The translations under genes were made by a program, and so were the position numbers. From a candidate division WOR-3 bacterium (GTDB taxonomy: Bacteria > Hydrothermota > Tepidihabitantia > Tepidihabitantales > Tepidihabitantaceae): 64,000 nucleotides of DNA. The notes below the pieces were generated by a model. The model was not told the origin of the DNA. It worked only from the letters and a program-made list of their open reading frames with translations, and ran no database searches. The stretch's first letter is position 1. Each line of letters begins with the position of its first letter. This document shows, in pieces, positions 1 to 8,570 of this stretch. Location of the stretch: assembly GCA_013177935.1 (NCBI GenBank), contig JABLXZ010000002.1, positions 62,001 through 126,000 of the forward strand, in the 5' to 3' direction.

Positions 1-479
1 GCCTGTTTTAACTCACCACCAGCAACACCCATCATATGCCCATCCGACTCATCAATCACCACCGCCCGCTGCGGACCATAACCCTTGCGCCAGCCATCAC
101 CATGGTCCCAGATGATTAAAAAGTAGTTCCGCGCCGGATACCGCTGACCAAGAAACCCGATAAACTCGGCAAGGGTTGCGGTGTCTGCCATATCTCTCTC
201 GCCGAGATCACCAAGCAAAACGAGGGTGTCCTTACGGACCAGATAGCGCCGGCAGTTAGGATTGGTGTCGCGGGCAGCATTGTCTACCTGAACAACTATG
301 TTAACCTCTTCAGTCGAACCTACCCTCAACATCTCGCCAATATCAACCGCGGCTTGCTCGCTCATTCCATTGTCCGCCGCCATATAAACACCCACGGTCC
401 ATTGCGCCGCGGACAACACCGAGAAACAAATCAGAAGGGGGATGGCTTTTAACCATCCCCCTACCGGTTTAACCTGCAT
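1..479 (-). CDS. Clostripain-family (peptidase C11) secreted cysteine protease, C-terminus cut by window edge
   Basis: I translated the minus strand from the ATG at 479; about 159 codons lie in the window and the gene runs past base 1. A short basic and hydrophobic leader (residues 1-25, LLICFSVLSAAQ) looks like a signal peptide. It is followed by WTVGVYMAADNGM, typical of C11 proteases, and by FLIIWDHGDGW around residue 125, which holds the family's catalytic His-Gly. The catalytic Cys would lie further on, possibly outside the window. The start is 8 nt after the stop of the upstream PorV-like gene, with a GGGG element before the ATG, so it is the last visible gene of the envelope operon. 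C11 proteases in FCB bacteria are usually exported. The family call is firm; the substrate is unknown. Confidence 0.85.
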   Translation of the reverse strand, partial: MQVKPVGGWLKAIPLLICFSVLSAAQWTVGVYMAADNGMSEQAAVDIGEMLRVGSTEEVNIVVQVDNAARDTNPNCRRYLVRKDTLVLLGDLGERDMADTATLAEFIGFLGQRYPARNYFLIIWDHGDGWRKGYGPQRAVVIDESDGHMMGVAGGELKQ

Positions 480-487
480 CCCCGTTG

Positions 488-1555
488 TCAGAAGCCAACC
501 GTTAACATCAAACGATGGGTCGGCTTCAGATAACTGTAGTACCGGAACGCGTAGTCAAGCCCCAGTTCCAGCCCTTCAACCACCTTACCCTTCACACCGG
601 CACCAGCACACAATCCGGTAAAGTCACCCAGTTTCTTCATATACTGCTGGTCGGTGTTGAAGATGTAACCAGCACGCAAGAACAGCATATCCGCCAAACC
701 GTACTCCAGTCCGAAATTGACCGTCTCGTTGATGTCAGAAGGGTGCACCAGGTCAATCGCTGCGGTCAGCCGGTTGTTGTCGTTCTTCAAAACATCCATC
801 GCCACCCCGAACCGGAAAGTTGTCGGCAGGGGCACCGGTGTTGTTTTGTAAGAACCCTGCAACTGACTGGGACCGGAATCGGGCCAGTAAAAGTTGTAGT
901 CAAGATGCGGACCGGCGTAACTCAACTGACTGCCGTAATTGGTAACCGCCGCACCGAGCCGCAACGACTTGAACCCGGTATTGTAAAACAACCCGACATC
1001 AAGCCCCAGCGCTGAAGCCGACAGGTCCCATATCGTCTGATTGATACCCTTCACCGTCAAACCAAACGACAGTTTATCAGTGATGATTCGGGCATAAGAC
1101 AGACCGAGTGCCAGGTCCGAGGCACCGATTGTCAACCCGGTGCCTTCATCTTCGCGCAGCGGTGTCTGCGGGTTATCCACTGTTGTCTGCTCGATCGAAC
1201 CCATCGTCAAGGCGGTTGCTGAGATTGCCACCGTTCCGAAATTGGTCACCGGCAGCACCACCGTCAGATAGTCGTGGTTGATGTCAGCAAACCAGTTGGC
1301 GTGATTAAACTGCGCCTGCCGTTTGATGTATGCAATACCCGCCGGGTTAAAGTAACTTGCTGAAGCGTCGTCTGCCAGCGCGGTAAAGGCGTCACCCATT
1401 CCCGATGCCCGACCAACGCTGATTTTCAAAAACTGGGCACCGGTTGTCGCCACCTTAGAAAACGCCGCCCAGCTCATCGAAAATAGCACAAGGGCGATTA
1501 AAATCGCCCTGCCCCATTTTCCGACTTTATCACCTCTGTAATCAACTGGTCTCAT
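488..1555 (-). CDS. PorV/PorQ family outer-membrane beta-barrel protein
   Basis: 355 residues with a signal peptide (hydrophobic stretch about 16-33). Right after it comes the family signature: GAQFLKISVGRASGMGDAF, then a DDASASYFNPAGIA-type segment. The rest is alternating amphipathic strands (GLTIGASDLALGLSYA and similar) ending in Phe (LMLTVGF), as expected for an outer-membrane barrel. In Bacteroidetes, PorV shuttles T9SS cargo to the attachment complex, and PorQ is a relative. The gene lies 14 nt after a large secreted protein with a sorting-like C-terminus and 8 nt before a C11 protease, which fits a role in protein secretion or surface attachment. I cannot tell PorV from PorQ-like or UPF0164 proteins by eye. 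Confidence 0.85.
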   Translation of the reverse strand: MRPVDYRGDKVGKWGRAILIALVLFSMSWAAFSKVATTGAQFLKISVGRASGMGDAFTALADDASASYFNPAGIAYIKRQAQFNHANWFADINHDYLTVVLPVTNFGTVAISATALTMGSIEQTTVDNPQTPLREDEGTGLTIGASDLALGLSYARIITDKLSFGLTVKGINQTIWDLSASALGLDVGLFYNTGFKSLRLGAAVTNYGSQLSYAGPHLDYNFYWPDSGPSQLQGSYKTTPVPLPTTFRFGVAMDVLKNDNNRLTAAIDLVHPSDINETVNFGLEYGLADMLFLRAGYIFNTDQQYMKKLGDFTGLCAGAGVKGKVVEGLELGLDYAFRYYSYLKPTHRLMLTVGF

Positions 1556-1569
1556 CCTTCACCTCCCTC

Positions 1570-4452
1570 TTAATGGATGACCATAAACTTACCGGTAAAC
1601 TCACCCACTGGTGATTCAACATGGTAGATGTAAACACCAGGGGCAATCAACTGTCCGTAGTCGTTGATCAAATCCCAGGTTGCGGTTCCACCCTCATCCA
1701 GCGGCTGCTTCTTCGTGTCTTTATGCTCAATCACCTTCAACAGGTCACCCGCAGTTGTAAAGATTCTTATCGTGCAGGTGCCGGGCAGATGGGTAAACTT
1801 AATCACCCGCTGCTCTGATGTCTTTTCCCAGCCATTGAACACGATGTACGGGTTAGGTACCACCTTCACCGCCAGCTTCTGCTCTGTCGTCGTATCCGTA
1901 TAACCCGGCGTCGCGCTGATTCGGAACACATTGAAAAACGGCGCAGCACCTTCGGCGCGATGCCCGACAACACTCCACACATCACCATCATTGATCGAAC
2001 TCAAAAGCCCGCGCAACGAGTCTCCGGACTGCTTCAACCCGAGATAACCACCGCAGATATAGATATTCGCCACCGTTCCCTTGAGCGTATCGGTTGGATT
2101 GCGGAACGCTCGGTCAACAAAACACCAGCCATTAGCATTCTGCGGACCGGTACCGGTGGTCGTAAACTTGGCAAAAGGTACCTCAATATCACCGTTCGTC
2201 ACATCGTAAACCTTCGCAGTTAAGTAACCACCATTGTTCACCCATTCAATTCGATAGTCTGAGCCACGGAATGCCCAGTACGCCTGGGAAGGTGCGCCTC
2301 CGATCTTCAACGATTCCGCCGGATAACTACCACTAACGATATTCACGCCATCAAACGGTGCGGTCGGGATTTTCATCCTCATCTTCATCTGCAACGCCTG
2401 ACCATTGAACACCGGCACCTGAATTGAGGCGGTTGTCGGTGAAGTGGCGATTGTATAGGTGAACGAACTGGTATCGCCAATTAGCGAATCACCCCGGCTG
2501 GTATTGACCACATAATAAGAGTACAGGGCTTTTGCACTCGAACCGGTCCAGCTCGGACCAAGGAACCTTAACTCGTAAACATCGCTTGTCACCTTAAACG
2601 GTACCACTACCGTGGTTGAACAAACCAGCGCCGGGCTGATAGAATCACCAACCACCCTTACCACCTGTGCCTCGGGCGCAACATAGTTCACCGGCTCCCA
2701 GCGCGGGACTGTTGAGAAGTTGGAAACGATGCCTGAACGCAAAATCAGTGTATCCCACTTGATTGGGTTGCCCAGCGAATCCTTCTCGGTTGTAATGTAG
2801 TTCCAGTCATAAGCGGTTACGCAGTAGTAGTACTTAAACCCGTTTATCACATCCTTATCCACCAGCGTGTAATAGACACCGTTATCGGTCGCGTTAATCC
2901 ACAAAGAGTCCGCCTGGGTTGAATCGCCACCGGGCGGATACGAAAAAGTGATTGAGTCGATTAGGTCACACTGCCCTAAAATCTGCCAGTTCGAACCGTC
3001 CCTTGACTTATAAACCACATAACCCTGAAAGTCATAACCCCGGTACATCGGGTCATAACCAGGACCGGGTTGCGACGCCACCTTCTCCCAGTAACGGTCT
3101 GGTGTTCGCTCAGGCAGGTCATCCCAGACAATCCTTACCACTTTATCACCCGGAATCAAGGTTATGTTTGGTGAAACCGGCGGACCGGGCAAAAGCCATC
3201 CCTGGTCAAAGATAAACTGCGCAGCAATCGCCACCTGGGCAAGATGAACCAGTGAATCCTTGGGTCTGTTTGCCCAGGGCTGATTTGGTCCGCCAAACGG
3301 CGCACCAATCGCCGCCACCACCAATCGCTCCACCTGACCCGGTGCCAGGTCAAACGGTCCGGAGCACTGAATAAACCGCTTATCCGCCGGCGTAACATCA
3401 ACCGAATCGAACGCCGAATAAACACCGGTCCGATAGTCGTAGCCCGCCATCGTCAGATACTGTGCCGGGTCTGTAACTGGATCGATGTCAATCGTAAACT
3501 TCTTAAACGCCGTCATACCAAGCGGAATCTCGATTGTATCACCGGAAGGTGTGATTGAATCCCGTTTCGGCGAATCAAGGAACTTATAGGCAAAAACGCC
3601 CGGTGTGCCTGACTCCCATGTCGTACCCGGACTCTCCACATTGTCATTGTCACCCGCATAACCGACATTTTCCACCCAGCCCGCACCCGGAATTGAATCT
3701 CTCAGAATGAACCCCACCATATCATCAGTTGCGTCACCGATATCAGGGTCCATCACTGCGCCGATAAAGCAACGCTTCAGTGTGTCGTCTCCGGAATTGC
3801 GCACATAGTACAGGATGAAGAAGATGTCCTGATTAGATGGATAGTTCCAGGCGTACACCACCTGATAAACATCGATATTCTGCGGCTTACCCGGTGCGAT
3901 GTGGTTCTCCGGTGCCGCATCCGAATACACACACCACATATCCTGGAGCGAGAACGCCTCATACGGTATCAAAATTGAGTCCATTCTCGGGTCACCGGTT
4001 TCCCAGCGACTGCGCGGACTTGGTGGCCAGTCACTCGGATAGACAAAAATCCGGTCATCCGGACTGCCCGCGCCCTCTGCTGCATTCTTGACCGTAGTTG
4101 GTGTCAACTCGGTGCCCCCGGAGTTCGGGTTGTATCCGAATGAAACCAGGGTATCCACCTTGCCATCGGCACGGGGTTTCAGCGAACCGAACCACATCCC
4201 GGCCCCAAATATGTAGCAGTTGTGCAGCGGTTGGGGCCAGGAACCGCCTGCCACTCCAGTGCCTACCGTAACATCAATCCCGTAGCGCCCGTCATTGTAG
4301 AACGGACACTTCCAGCGGTTGATGTTCAGCCACTTCATATCATAGATTCGCTTTCCCCGGGGAACGGGTTTTATCGCCTTTGCGCTTGCCCGTTCCCAGA
4401 CGCCGAAAAGCACCAGAAGTACTATTACCGAAGAAAAGATTCGTCGTTTCAC
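1570..4452 (-). CDS. Large secreted protein with T9SS/FlgD-like C-terminal domain
   Basis: 960 residues with an N-terminal signal peptide (IFSSVIVLLVLFGVWERASA). The central part has many Asp, Pro and Trp residues and beta-rich segments; around 430-560 are fibronectin-III-like stretches (SPNITLIPGDKVVRIVWDD, VYYTLVDKDVINGFKYYY) common in exported proteins of this group. The last ~90 residues form a FlgD/T9SS type A-like module: a PNPY motif, IRIFTTAGDL, then GVYIYHVESP and a terminal FMVIH strand. It lies 11 nt after the TonB receptor gene and 14 nt before the PorV-like gene, so it is probably co-expressed and exported with them. No catalytic motif is visible. Function unknown; secretion and sorting are inferred from the termini. 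Confidence 0.75.
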   Translation of the reverse strand: MKRRIFSSVIVLLVLFGVWERASAKAIKPVPRGKRIYDMKWLNINRWKCPFYNDGRYGIDVTVGTGVAGGSWPQPLHNCYIFGAGMWFGSLKPRADGKVDTLVSFGYNPNSGGTELTPTTVKNAAEGAGSPDDRIFVYPSDWPPSPRSRWETGDPRMDSILIPYEAFSLQDMWCVYSDAAPENHIAPGKPQNIDVYQVVYAWNYPSNQDIFFILYYVRNSGDDTLKRCFIGAVMDPDIGDATDDMVGFILRDSIPGAGWVENVGYAGDNDNVESPGTTWESGTPGVFAYKFLDSPKRDSITPSGDTIEIPLGMTAFKKFTIDIDPVTDPAQYLTMAGYDYRTGVYSAFDSVDVTPADKRFIQCSGPFDLAPGQVERLVVAAIGAPFGGPNQPWANRPKDSLVHLAQVAIAAQFIFDQGWLLPGPPVSPNITLIPGDKVVRIVWDDLPERTPDRYWEKVASQPGPGYDPMYRGYDFQGYVVYKSRDGSNWQILGQCDLIDSITFSYPPGGDSTQADSLWINATDNGVYYTLVDKDVINGFKYYYCVTAYDWNYITTEKDSLGNPIKWDTLILRSGIVSNFSTVPRWEPVNYVAPEAQVVRVVGDSISPALVCSTTVVVPFKVTSDVYELRFLGPSWTGSSAKALYSYYVVNTSRGDSLIGDTSSFTYTIATSPTTASIQVPVFNGQALQMKMRMKIPTAPFDGVNIVSGSYPAESLKIGGAPSQAYWAFRGSDYRIEWVNNGGYLTAKVYDVTNGDIEVPFAKFTTTGTGPQNANGWCFVDRAFRNPTDTLKGTVANIYICGGYLGLKQSGDSLRGLLSSINDGDVWSVVGHRAEGAAPFFNVFRISATPGYTDTTTEQKLAVKVVPNPYIVFNGWEKTSEQRVIKFTHLPGTCTIRIFTTAGDLLKVIEHKDTKKQPLDEGGTATWDLINDYGQLIAPGVYIYHVESPVGEFTGKFMVIH

Positions 4453-4463
4453 TTCTTCCTCCC

Positions 4464-7295
4464 TTAGAATGACAGACTAATCCCGAACCGAATCTTGCGC
4501 GATGGTCCGTAGTAAGTCGGCGCCTTGACATAGTCCTCGCGGGCACGCAGATAAGACTGGTACAGTTCGTTGCGCGTCAGATAGCCGTCATGGTCAAAAT
4601 CCCGCGCCGGATGGTAGTACAGGTCACCAAATCTGATACCGGGTGAAAACTGCTCCGGCGTGTACACCTGACCATCGAAGTCCGGTTTGCCGGTTGCCGA
4701 ATAAACACTTGTCACCACCGCCGCATTCAACAGGTTCGTAATGTCGCAGGAGATTGAGAAGGTGAGACCACCTAATTTGATGTCTTTGTTCAGCCGTGTG
4801 TCCACAGTGAAACTTCCGGGCATCCGCGCCGAGTTATCCGCGCCGGTCCGATTGCCCTTTAAGTCGGTTGGTGTATAAGGCAGACCCGACGCATAAGACG
4901 CAACCGCGGACCAGTTGAAGTCGCGCAATACCGCAAACGCAAAGTCCGATGGGAACGACAGTCCGATGTTACCGTGCAGCGAATGGCGCTGGTCCTGGTC
5001 AAGGTAATAGTCAACCTGCATCGGTGTTTCGCGCTGATACTGGTCGGTCGCGGTTGATGCGGTTCCCTTGGCAATCTGGAAGGTATAGCCAATCTGCGCA
5101 TTCCAGTAATTCGCCAGCGCCTTGGTCATCGTCGCCTCAAAGCCCTGAATCCGGGCATACTCCACATTGTAGTACATCGTATAGGGCTGGGGCAGTGCCG
5201 AAACAACCCGTACTCCGGACAGGTCAAACACATCCTTGTAGAATGCGGTCACATCAAACGCAAACACATCGCTCAACTGGGCATCAAACCCGAGTTCGTA
5301 GGCGATGGTCTTCTCCGCACCCATATTGGCATTACCGACAATCACATTACCCCGACCGCGCAACTCTGCTGCGGGCCGCTCCGCATACTCATACAGGTTG
5401 GCAAACACCGGGTTCTTAAAGAAGTGGCCATAAGAAAACCGGAACTTCACCCGTTCTGTAATCGGATAGGAGATTCCCAGCCGTGGTGACAACCGGTACT
5501 TGGGTGGCACCGGCAGGAACGAGTCAGAGATGTTCGGTGTCGAGCCAAGCGACTCCGGAAATGCCCGCACCTTTGCCTTGGCATCGAGATAGTCAAACCG
5601 CACTCCAGCGCGCACCACCAGGTCCTCAAAATCTGCCCGGTCCTGGATGTAAGCCGCGGCAACCAGCGGTTTGTAGTTGTAGGCATCCCAGAACGGGTTC
5701 TGGTCCCAGGGCAGAGAGTTGTCGTACATTGACACCGAGTACTGGGTGATGTCCACACCGGTCTTCAACTCGTGCACCTTGGAAACAGTTTTGGTCAGGT
5801 CAAACTTGAATATGTAGTTATTAGTTGCCCGGTAGTGCCAGGTCCGGTTGTCCCCTTCGGTAACAAACAACCCGGCAACACCGTACGGGTTGTCAATCAG
5901 CGCATAAGCCGGCACAAAGTTCTTTTTCTGTTCCGGATAGGCATAGACCGTATCGCCATTCGGTGCCAGCCAGTAAGACCGGTACAACTGCAGTACCGCC
6001 TCCTTCTTGCTCAAGCCTTCGGGATTGTTGAAAACCCAGTCTTCCGCCCGGAACCAGTACCGGTCCCAGATTCCAGTCTTGCGCAAAAATCCCCAGAAAC
6101 CGGTTGTATCCGCCTGTTCGGCATAGAAGTTGCGCACCGTCCGAATCAGTGAAGTCTGGAAAAGCCCAACCTTCGCCTCGTAAACGAGTGTCGGCGAAAG
6201 CATATGGTTCAAAGTCAGGTTGCCCTTGTAAGACCGCACCCGGTTGGCATAAAGTCCCTTCTGCCAGAACTTATAAGAGTTGGCAAACGCCTGCCACTGA
6301 TAATTGGAGTGGTGGCCATCAAGCGTCCACTTCATCCCTTCCCGGGTCAAAAAGAACTCCTTGGGCATTTGCAAGGTCAACTTCCCTTCAACCGCATACT
6401 CACCGCGCGGTGCCGGCACCTTATACAGACAGTTCCGGTCGTCATCGGTCTTAAAGTACTCGGTTGAGAGAAAGTAGCGCAGCCGGTTCCAGCCCAAAGG
6501 TCCACCTAACGATAAAGTCAACCGGTTGTATCCGAAGTTCAAATCCTCCTTCGGAAAAACCTCATCGGTGATATAGCGCAGCCGACCCTGAGTTGTGCTA
6601 CCACCCTCCTTGGTCACCGCCTTGATGATACCGGACATCGCCTGGCCATACTCGGCATCAAAACCACCGGTAATCACAACCACCGATGCCAGCGCATCCG
6701 AAGTTGGCTTCGGGCTCGACCAAAGGGTTCCGACCACCGCATCCTGCGCTGCAACCCCGTCCACTAAATAGGCGACATCGTCATACCTGCCGCCCCGGAT
6801 ATGAGTCCAGCCCCGGCCTGCGGTTTGCGTCACACCGGCTTGCATCCCGACCAGTTCGGACAACTGCACGACCGGCAACCGTTTGAACTCCTCGTCTGTG
6901 ATGATGCGCTCAACCGTCACCTGACCGCGGTTCACCAGTGGCCTTTCCGCCTTCACCTCAACCGGACCAACCTCAATTGCGGTCTGGCTCAACTGGAAAT
7001 CGACCACGGTCACATTGTCCTGCACCACCAGGACATCGGTTACGGTCATCTCATTGTAACCAACATAAGATGCGGTGAGTTTGTACCTGCCGGGTGGGAC
7101 ATTGATAATCTCATACTCGCCGTTAATATCGGTCGCGGCACCAAAATCGGTCCCGACCACAATCACATTCACGCCGATTAAGGGTTCCCGGGTCTTCTTA
7201 TCGGTAACCCGTCCCCGAATTCTTCCCACAACCCCGGCAAGGGCGCTGCTCACCGTTAGCAAAAGGATAAGTGCTGTTAAACCTATCTTCCTCAT
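4464..7295 (-). CDS. TonB-dependent receptor with carboxypeptidase-like regulatory N-domain
   Basis: 943 residues. After a signal peptide (LTALILLLTVSSALAG), residues 25-110 form a CarboxypepD_reg-like fold (GRVTDKKTREPLIGVNVIV ... GEYEIINVPPGRYKLTASYVG), as in SusC-like and many FCB TonB receptors. A plug domain follows (QLSELVGMQAGVTQ, YLVDGVAAQD, ASVVVITGGFDAEYGQAMSGI), then a long barrel ending in an aromatic residue (RKIRFGISLSF). It overlaps the upstream lipoprotein gene by 4 nt (ATGA), which implies translational coupling. Receptors of this type take up large or scarce substrates, or in this group act as surface assembly proteins. The lipoprotein partner recalls SusD-type pairing, but that protein does not resemble SusD. 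Family call firm; ligand unknown. Confidence 0.9.
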   Translation of the reverse strand: MRKIGLTALILLLTVSSALAGVVGRIRGRVTDKKTREPLIGVNVIVVGTDFGAATDINGEYEIINVPPGRYKLTASYVGYNEMTVTDVLVVQDNVTVVDFQLSQTAIEVGPVEVKAERPLVNRGQVTVERIITDEEFKRLPVVQLSELVGMQAGVTQTAGRGWTHIRGGRYDDVAYLVDGVAAQDAVVGTLWSSPKPTSDALASVVVITGGFDAEYGQAMSGIIKAVTKEGGSTTQGRLRYITDEVFPKEDLNFGYNRLTLSLGGPLGWNRLRYFLSTEYFKTDDDRNCLYKVPAPRGEYAVEGKLTLQMPKEFFLTREGMKWTLDGHHSNYQWQAFANSYKFWQKGLYANRVRSYKGNLTLNHMLSPTLVYEAKVGLFQTSLIRTVRNFYAEQADTTGFWGFLRKTGIWDRYWFRAEDWVFNNPEGLSKKEAVLQLYRSYWLAPNGDTVYAYPEQKKNFVPAYALIDNPYGVAGLFVTEGDNRTWHYRATNNYIFKFDLTKTVSKVHELKTGVDITQYSVSMYDNSLPWDQNPFWDAYNYKPLVAAAYIQDRADFEDLVVRAGVRFDYLDAKAKVRAFPESLGSTPNISDSFLPVPPKYRLSPRLGISYPITERVKFRFSYGHFFKNPVFANLYEYAERPAAELRGRGNVIVGNANMGAEKTIAYELGFDAQLSDVFAFDVTAFYKDVFDLSGVRVVSALPQPYTMYYNVEYARIQGFEATMTKALANYWNAQIGYTFQIAKGTASTATDQYQRETPMQVDYYLDQDQRHSLHGNIGLSFPSDFAFAVLRDFNWSAVASYASGLPYTPTDLKGNRTGADNSARMPGSFTVDTRLNKDIKLGGLTFSISCDITNLLNAAVVTSVYSATGKPDFDGQVYTPEQFSPGIRFGDLYYHPARDFDHDGYLTRNELYQSYLRAREDYVKAPTYYGPSRKIRFGISLSF

Positions 7296-8299
7296 TGCCC
7301 GCCTCCTTTAACCTGAAATGGAATCCCCCAGACCACCGCATTCAACTCGCCGCCAGCTTCATAAACCACGCCAAAAGGAATCTGCTCAACAAACAGCCAC
7401 TGCACCCCGGTCTCGGTCATGGCGAGTCGATTGGTGGTGGTCATTCGGAATCTTTTACCTTTATAAAAGATAAAATTGTTCGCATCGGTCATCGCGGTCA
7501 AAAGCGCCCGCACCCAGATGGTGTCGCCCACCTGATAACTCAAAAGCCCATCCGGATACTCGTAAAGCCTTTGCATACCGAAATGGAGCGTATCAGGCCT
7601 TAAGGCGATGGTGTCCTCGCGCACGCCATTGGTCAGATAAACCGCGGCAAGATAGGGCGCATCGTCTGGATTCGGCGCATAAAACCGCTGACCACCTGCC
7701 AATTTCCAGAGTCGCCACTCGCCCGACTCCTTGCGCAAAACACAGCCCCCGGTCACGACACCGTTAATCGGTTTTTCCACCAGCATTGAGGTGTCGGTGA
7801 ACACCGTATCATAATAAGGTAGCCGAATCGTCTCGGACGGCGTGACAATCAACGACTCCTTAACAAAACGGGTGTAGGTATAGGCGTGCAACCGCAACAC
7901 ACCCGGTATCGTTTCTACTACGGTGACGGTTGCGGTCGTCTCCTTGGTTGCGGTGTCTGCCACAGCAACGAACTTAAAATTAAACTTGATATCCTCGGTG
8001 AAAAAGATGTGCTGTAACGAGTCGCACTTAAACCGCATCTTGAACGGATTGTCCCTAATCGCCTTCCTGACGATGGATTCGGCAATCACCCATTCGAAGC
8101 TCTGGAAACTGTCCTCGGTAAACCGCATCTGGAGGAGTTCCTTGTTCGCCAGCACCACATCCCGAATCGCCGCGGAATCGGCGGCGTCCGGTTTCCAGAA
8201 TCCGGCTGGCGGCATCCGGCCACATCCAAAAATCCCGATGATTAAGAACATCAGGCTGGCCGCCACCAGCACGCGACCACTTACACCTTCTTTCCGCAC
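7292..8299 (-). CDS. Putative lipoprotein, first gene of the envelope operon
   Basis: 335 residues if translation starts at the GTG at 8299. I prefer this start over an ATG 30 nt upstream because a GGAGG (8306-8310) sits 6 nt before it. The N-terminus is basic, then hydrophobic (VLVAASLMFLIIGIFGCG), ending in Gly-Cys, an acceptable lipobox. The remainder is a soluble beta-rich domain with a conserved-looking ESGEWRLWKLAGGQRFY segment, which recalls NTF2/SnoaL-like folds only vaguely. Its 3' end overlaps the TonB receptor start by 4 nt. The promoter at 8424-8452 reads into it. I do not recognise the family. Being coupled to a TonB receptor suggests an envelope role. Confidence 0.6.
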   Translation of the reverse strand: MRKEGVSGRVLVAASLMFLIIGIFGCGRMPPAGFWKPDAADSAAIRDVVLANKELLQMRFTEDSFQSFEWVIAESIVRKAIRDNPFKMRFKCDSLQHIFFTEDIKFNFKFVAVADTATKETTATVTVVETIPGVLRLHAYTYTRFVKESLIVTPSETIRLPYYDTVFTDTSMLVEKPINGVVTGGCVLRKESGEWRLWKLAGGQRFYAPNPDDAPYLAAVYLTNGVREDTIALRPDTLHFGMQRLYEYPDGLLSYQVGDTIWVRALLTAMTDANNFIFYKGKRFRMTTTNRLAMTETGVQWLFVEQIPFGVVYEAGGELNAVVWGIPFQVKGGGQ

Positions 8300-8423
8300 A
8301 GTTTGCCTCCTTTTTTCCGGGCACGGCATGCCGTGCCTTCATTATCATAAATTATCACTAATTCGGTCCCATTCTCGGACTCTTCCGAGAAATTTCGCCC
8401 ACAGCATAGTTAACAACATATTA

Positions 8424-8452
8424 ACCTTAAATAAATATTTTCCTTTTGTCAA
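8424..8452 (-). promoter_or_regulatory. Promoter of the lipoprotein-TonB-PorV-clostripain operon
   Basis: On the minus strand TTGACA (8447-8452) and TAAGGT (8424-8429) are separated by 17 nt, with an AT-rich spacer. It lies about 125 nt upstream of the GTG at 8299 and is divergent from the promoter at 8479-8507. The -35 is perfect and the -10 is weak. Confidence 0.5.
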
Positions 8453-8478
8453 GCATCGGCACGGCTCAATTGTGCTGA

Positions 8479-8507
8479 TTGACAAAAGACCAAAAACGGT
8501 CTATCAT
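8479..8507 (+). promoter_or_regulatory. Promoter of the Kelch/CARDB surface protein gene
   Basis: TTGACA (8479-8484), 17 nt, TATCAT (8502-8507), about 64 nt upstream of the ATG at 8571. The gene also has a strong AAAGGAGG Shine-Dalgarno, so this is a conventional leadered transcript, unlike the leaderless genes elsewhere in the window. Confidence 0.65.
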
Positions 8508-8570
8508 TTTCTGCGCCCGAAATGGGTGCGACGGGTTCGCGTGGTAAAGAAAATTTAAAGGAGGTTTCAA

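Noticed and set aside
515-1015. Plus-strand ORF of 166 codons opposite the PorV-like gene
   Set aside because: It is antisense to a well supported gene, has no family features and no ribosome site; many such shadows exist in this GC-rich sequence.
7923-8558. 211-codon plus-strand ORF over the lipoprotein gene and its upstream region
   Set aside because: It runs antisense through a gene with a strong Shine-Dalgarno and across two divergent promoters; low-complexity translation.
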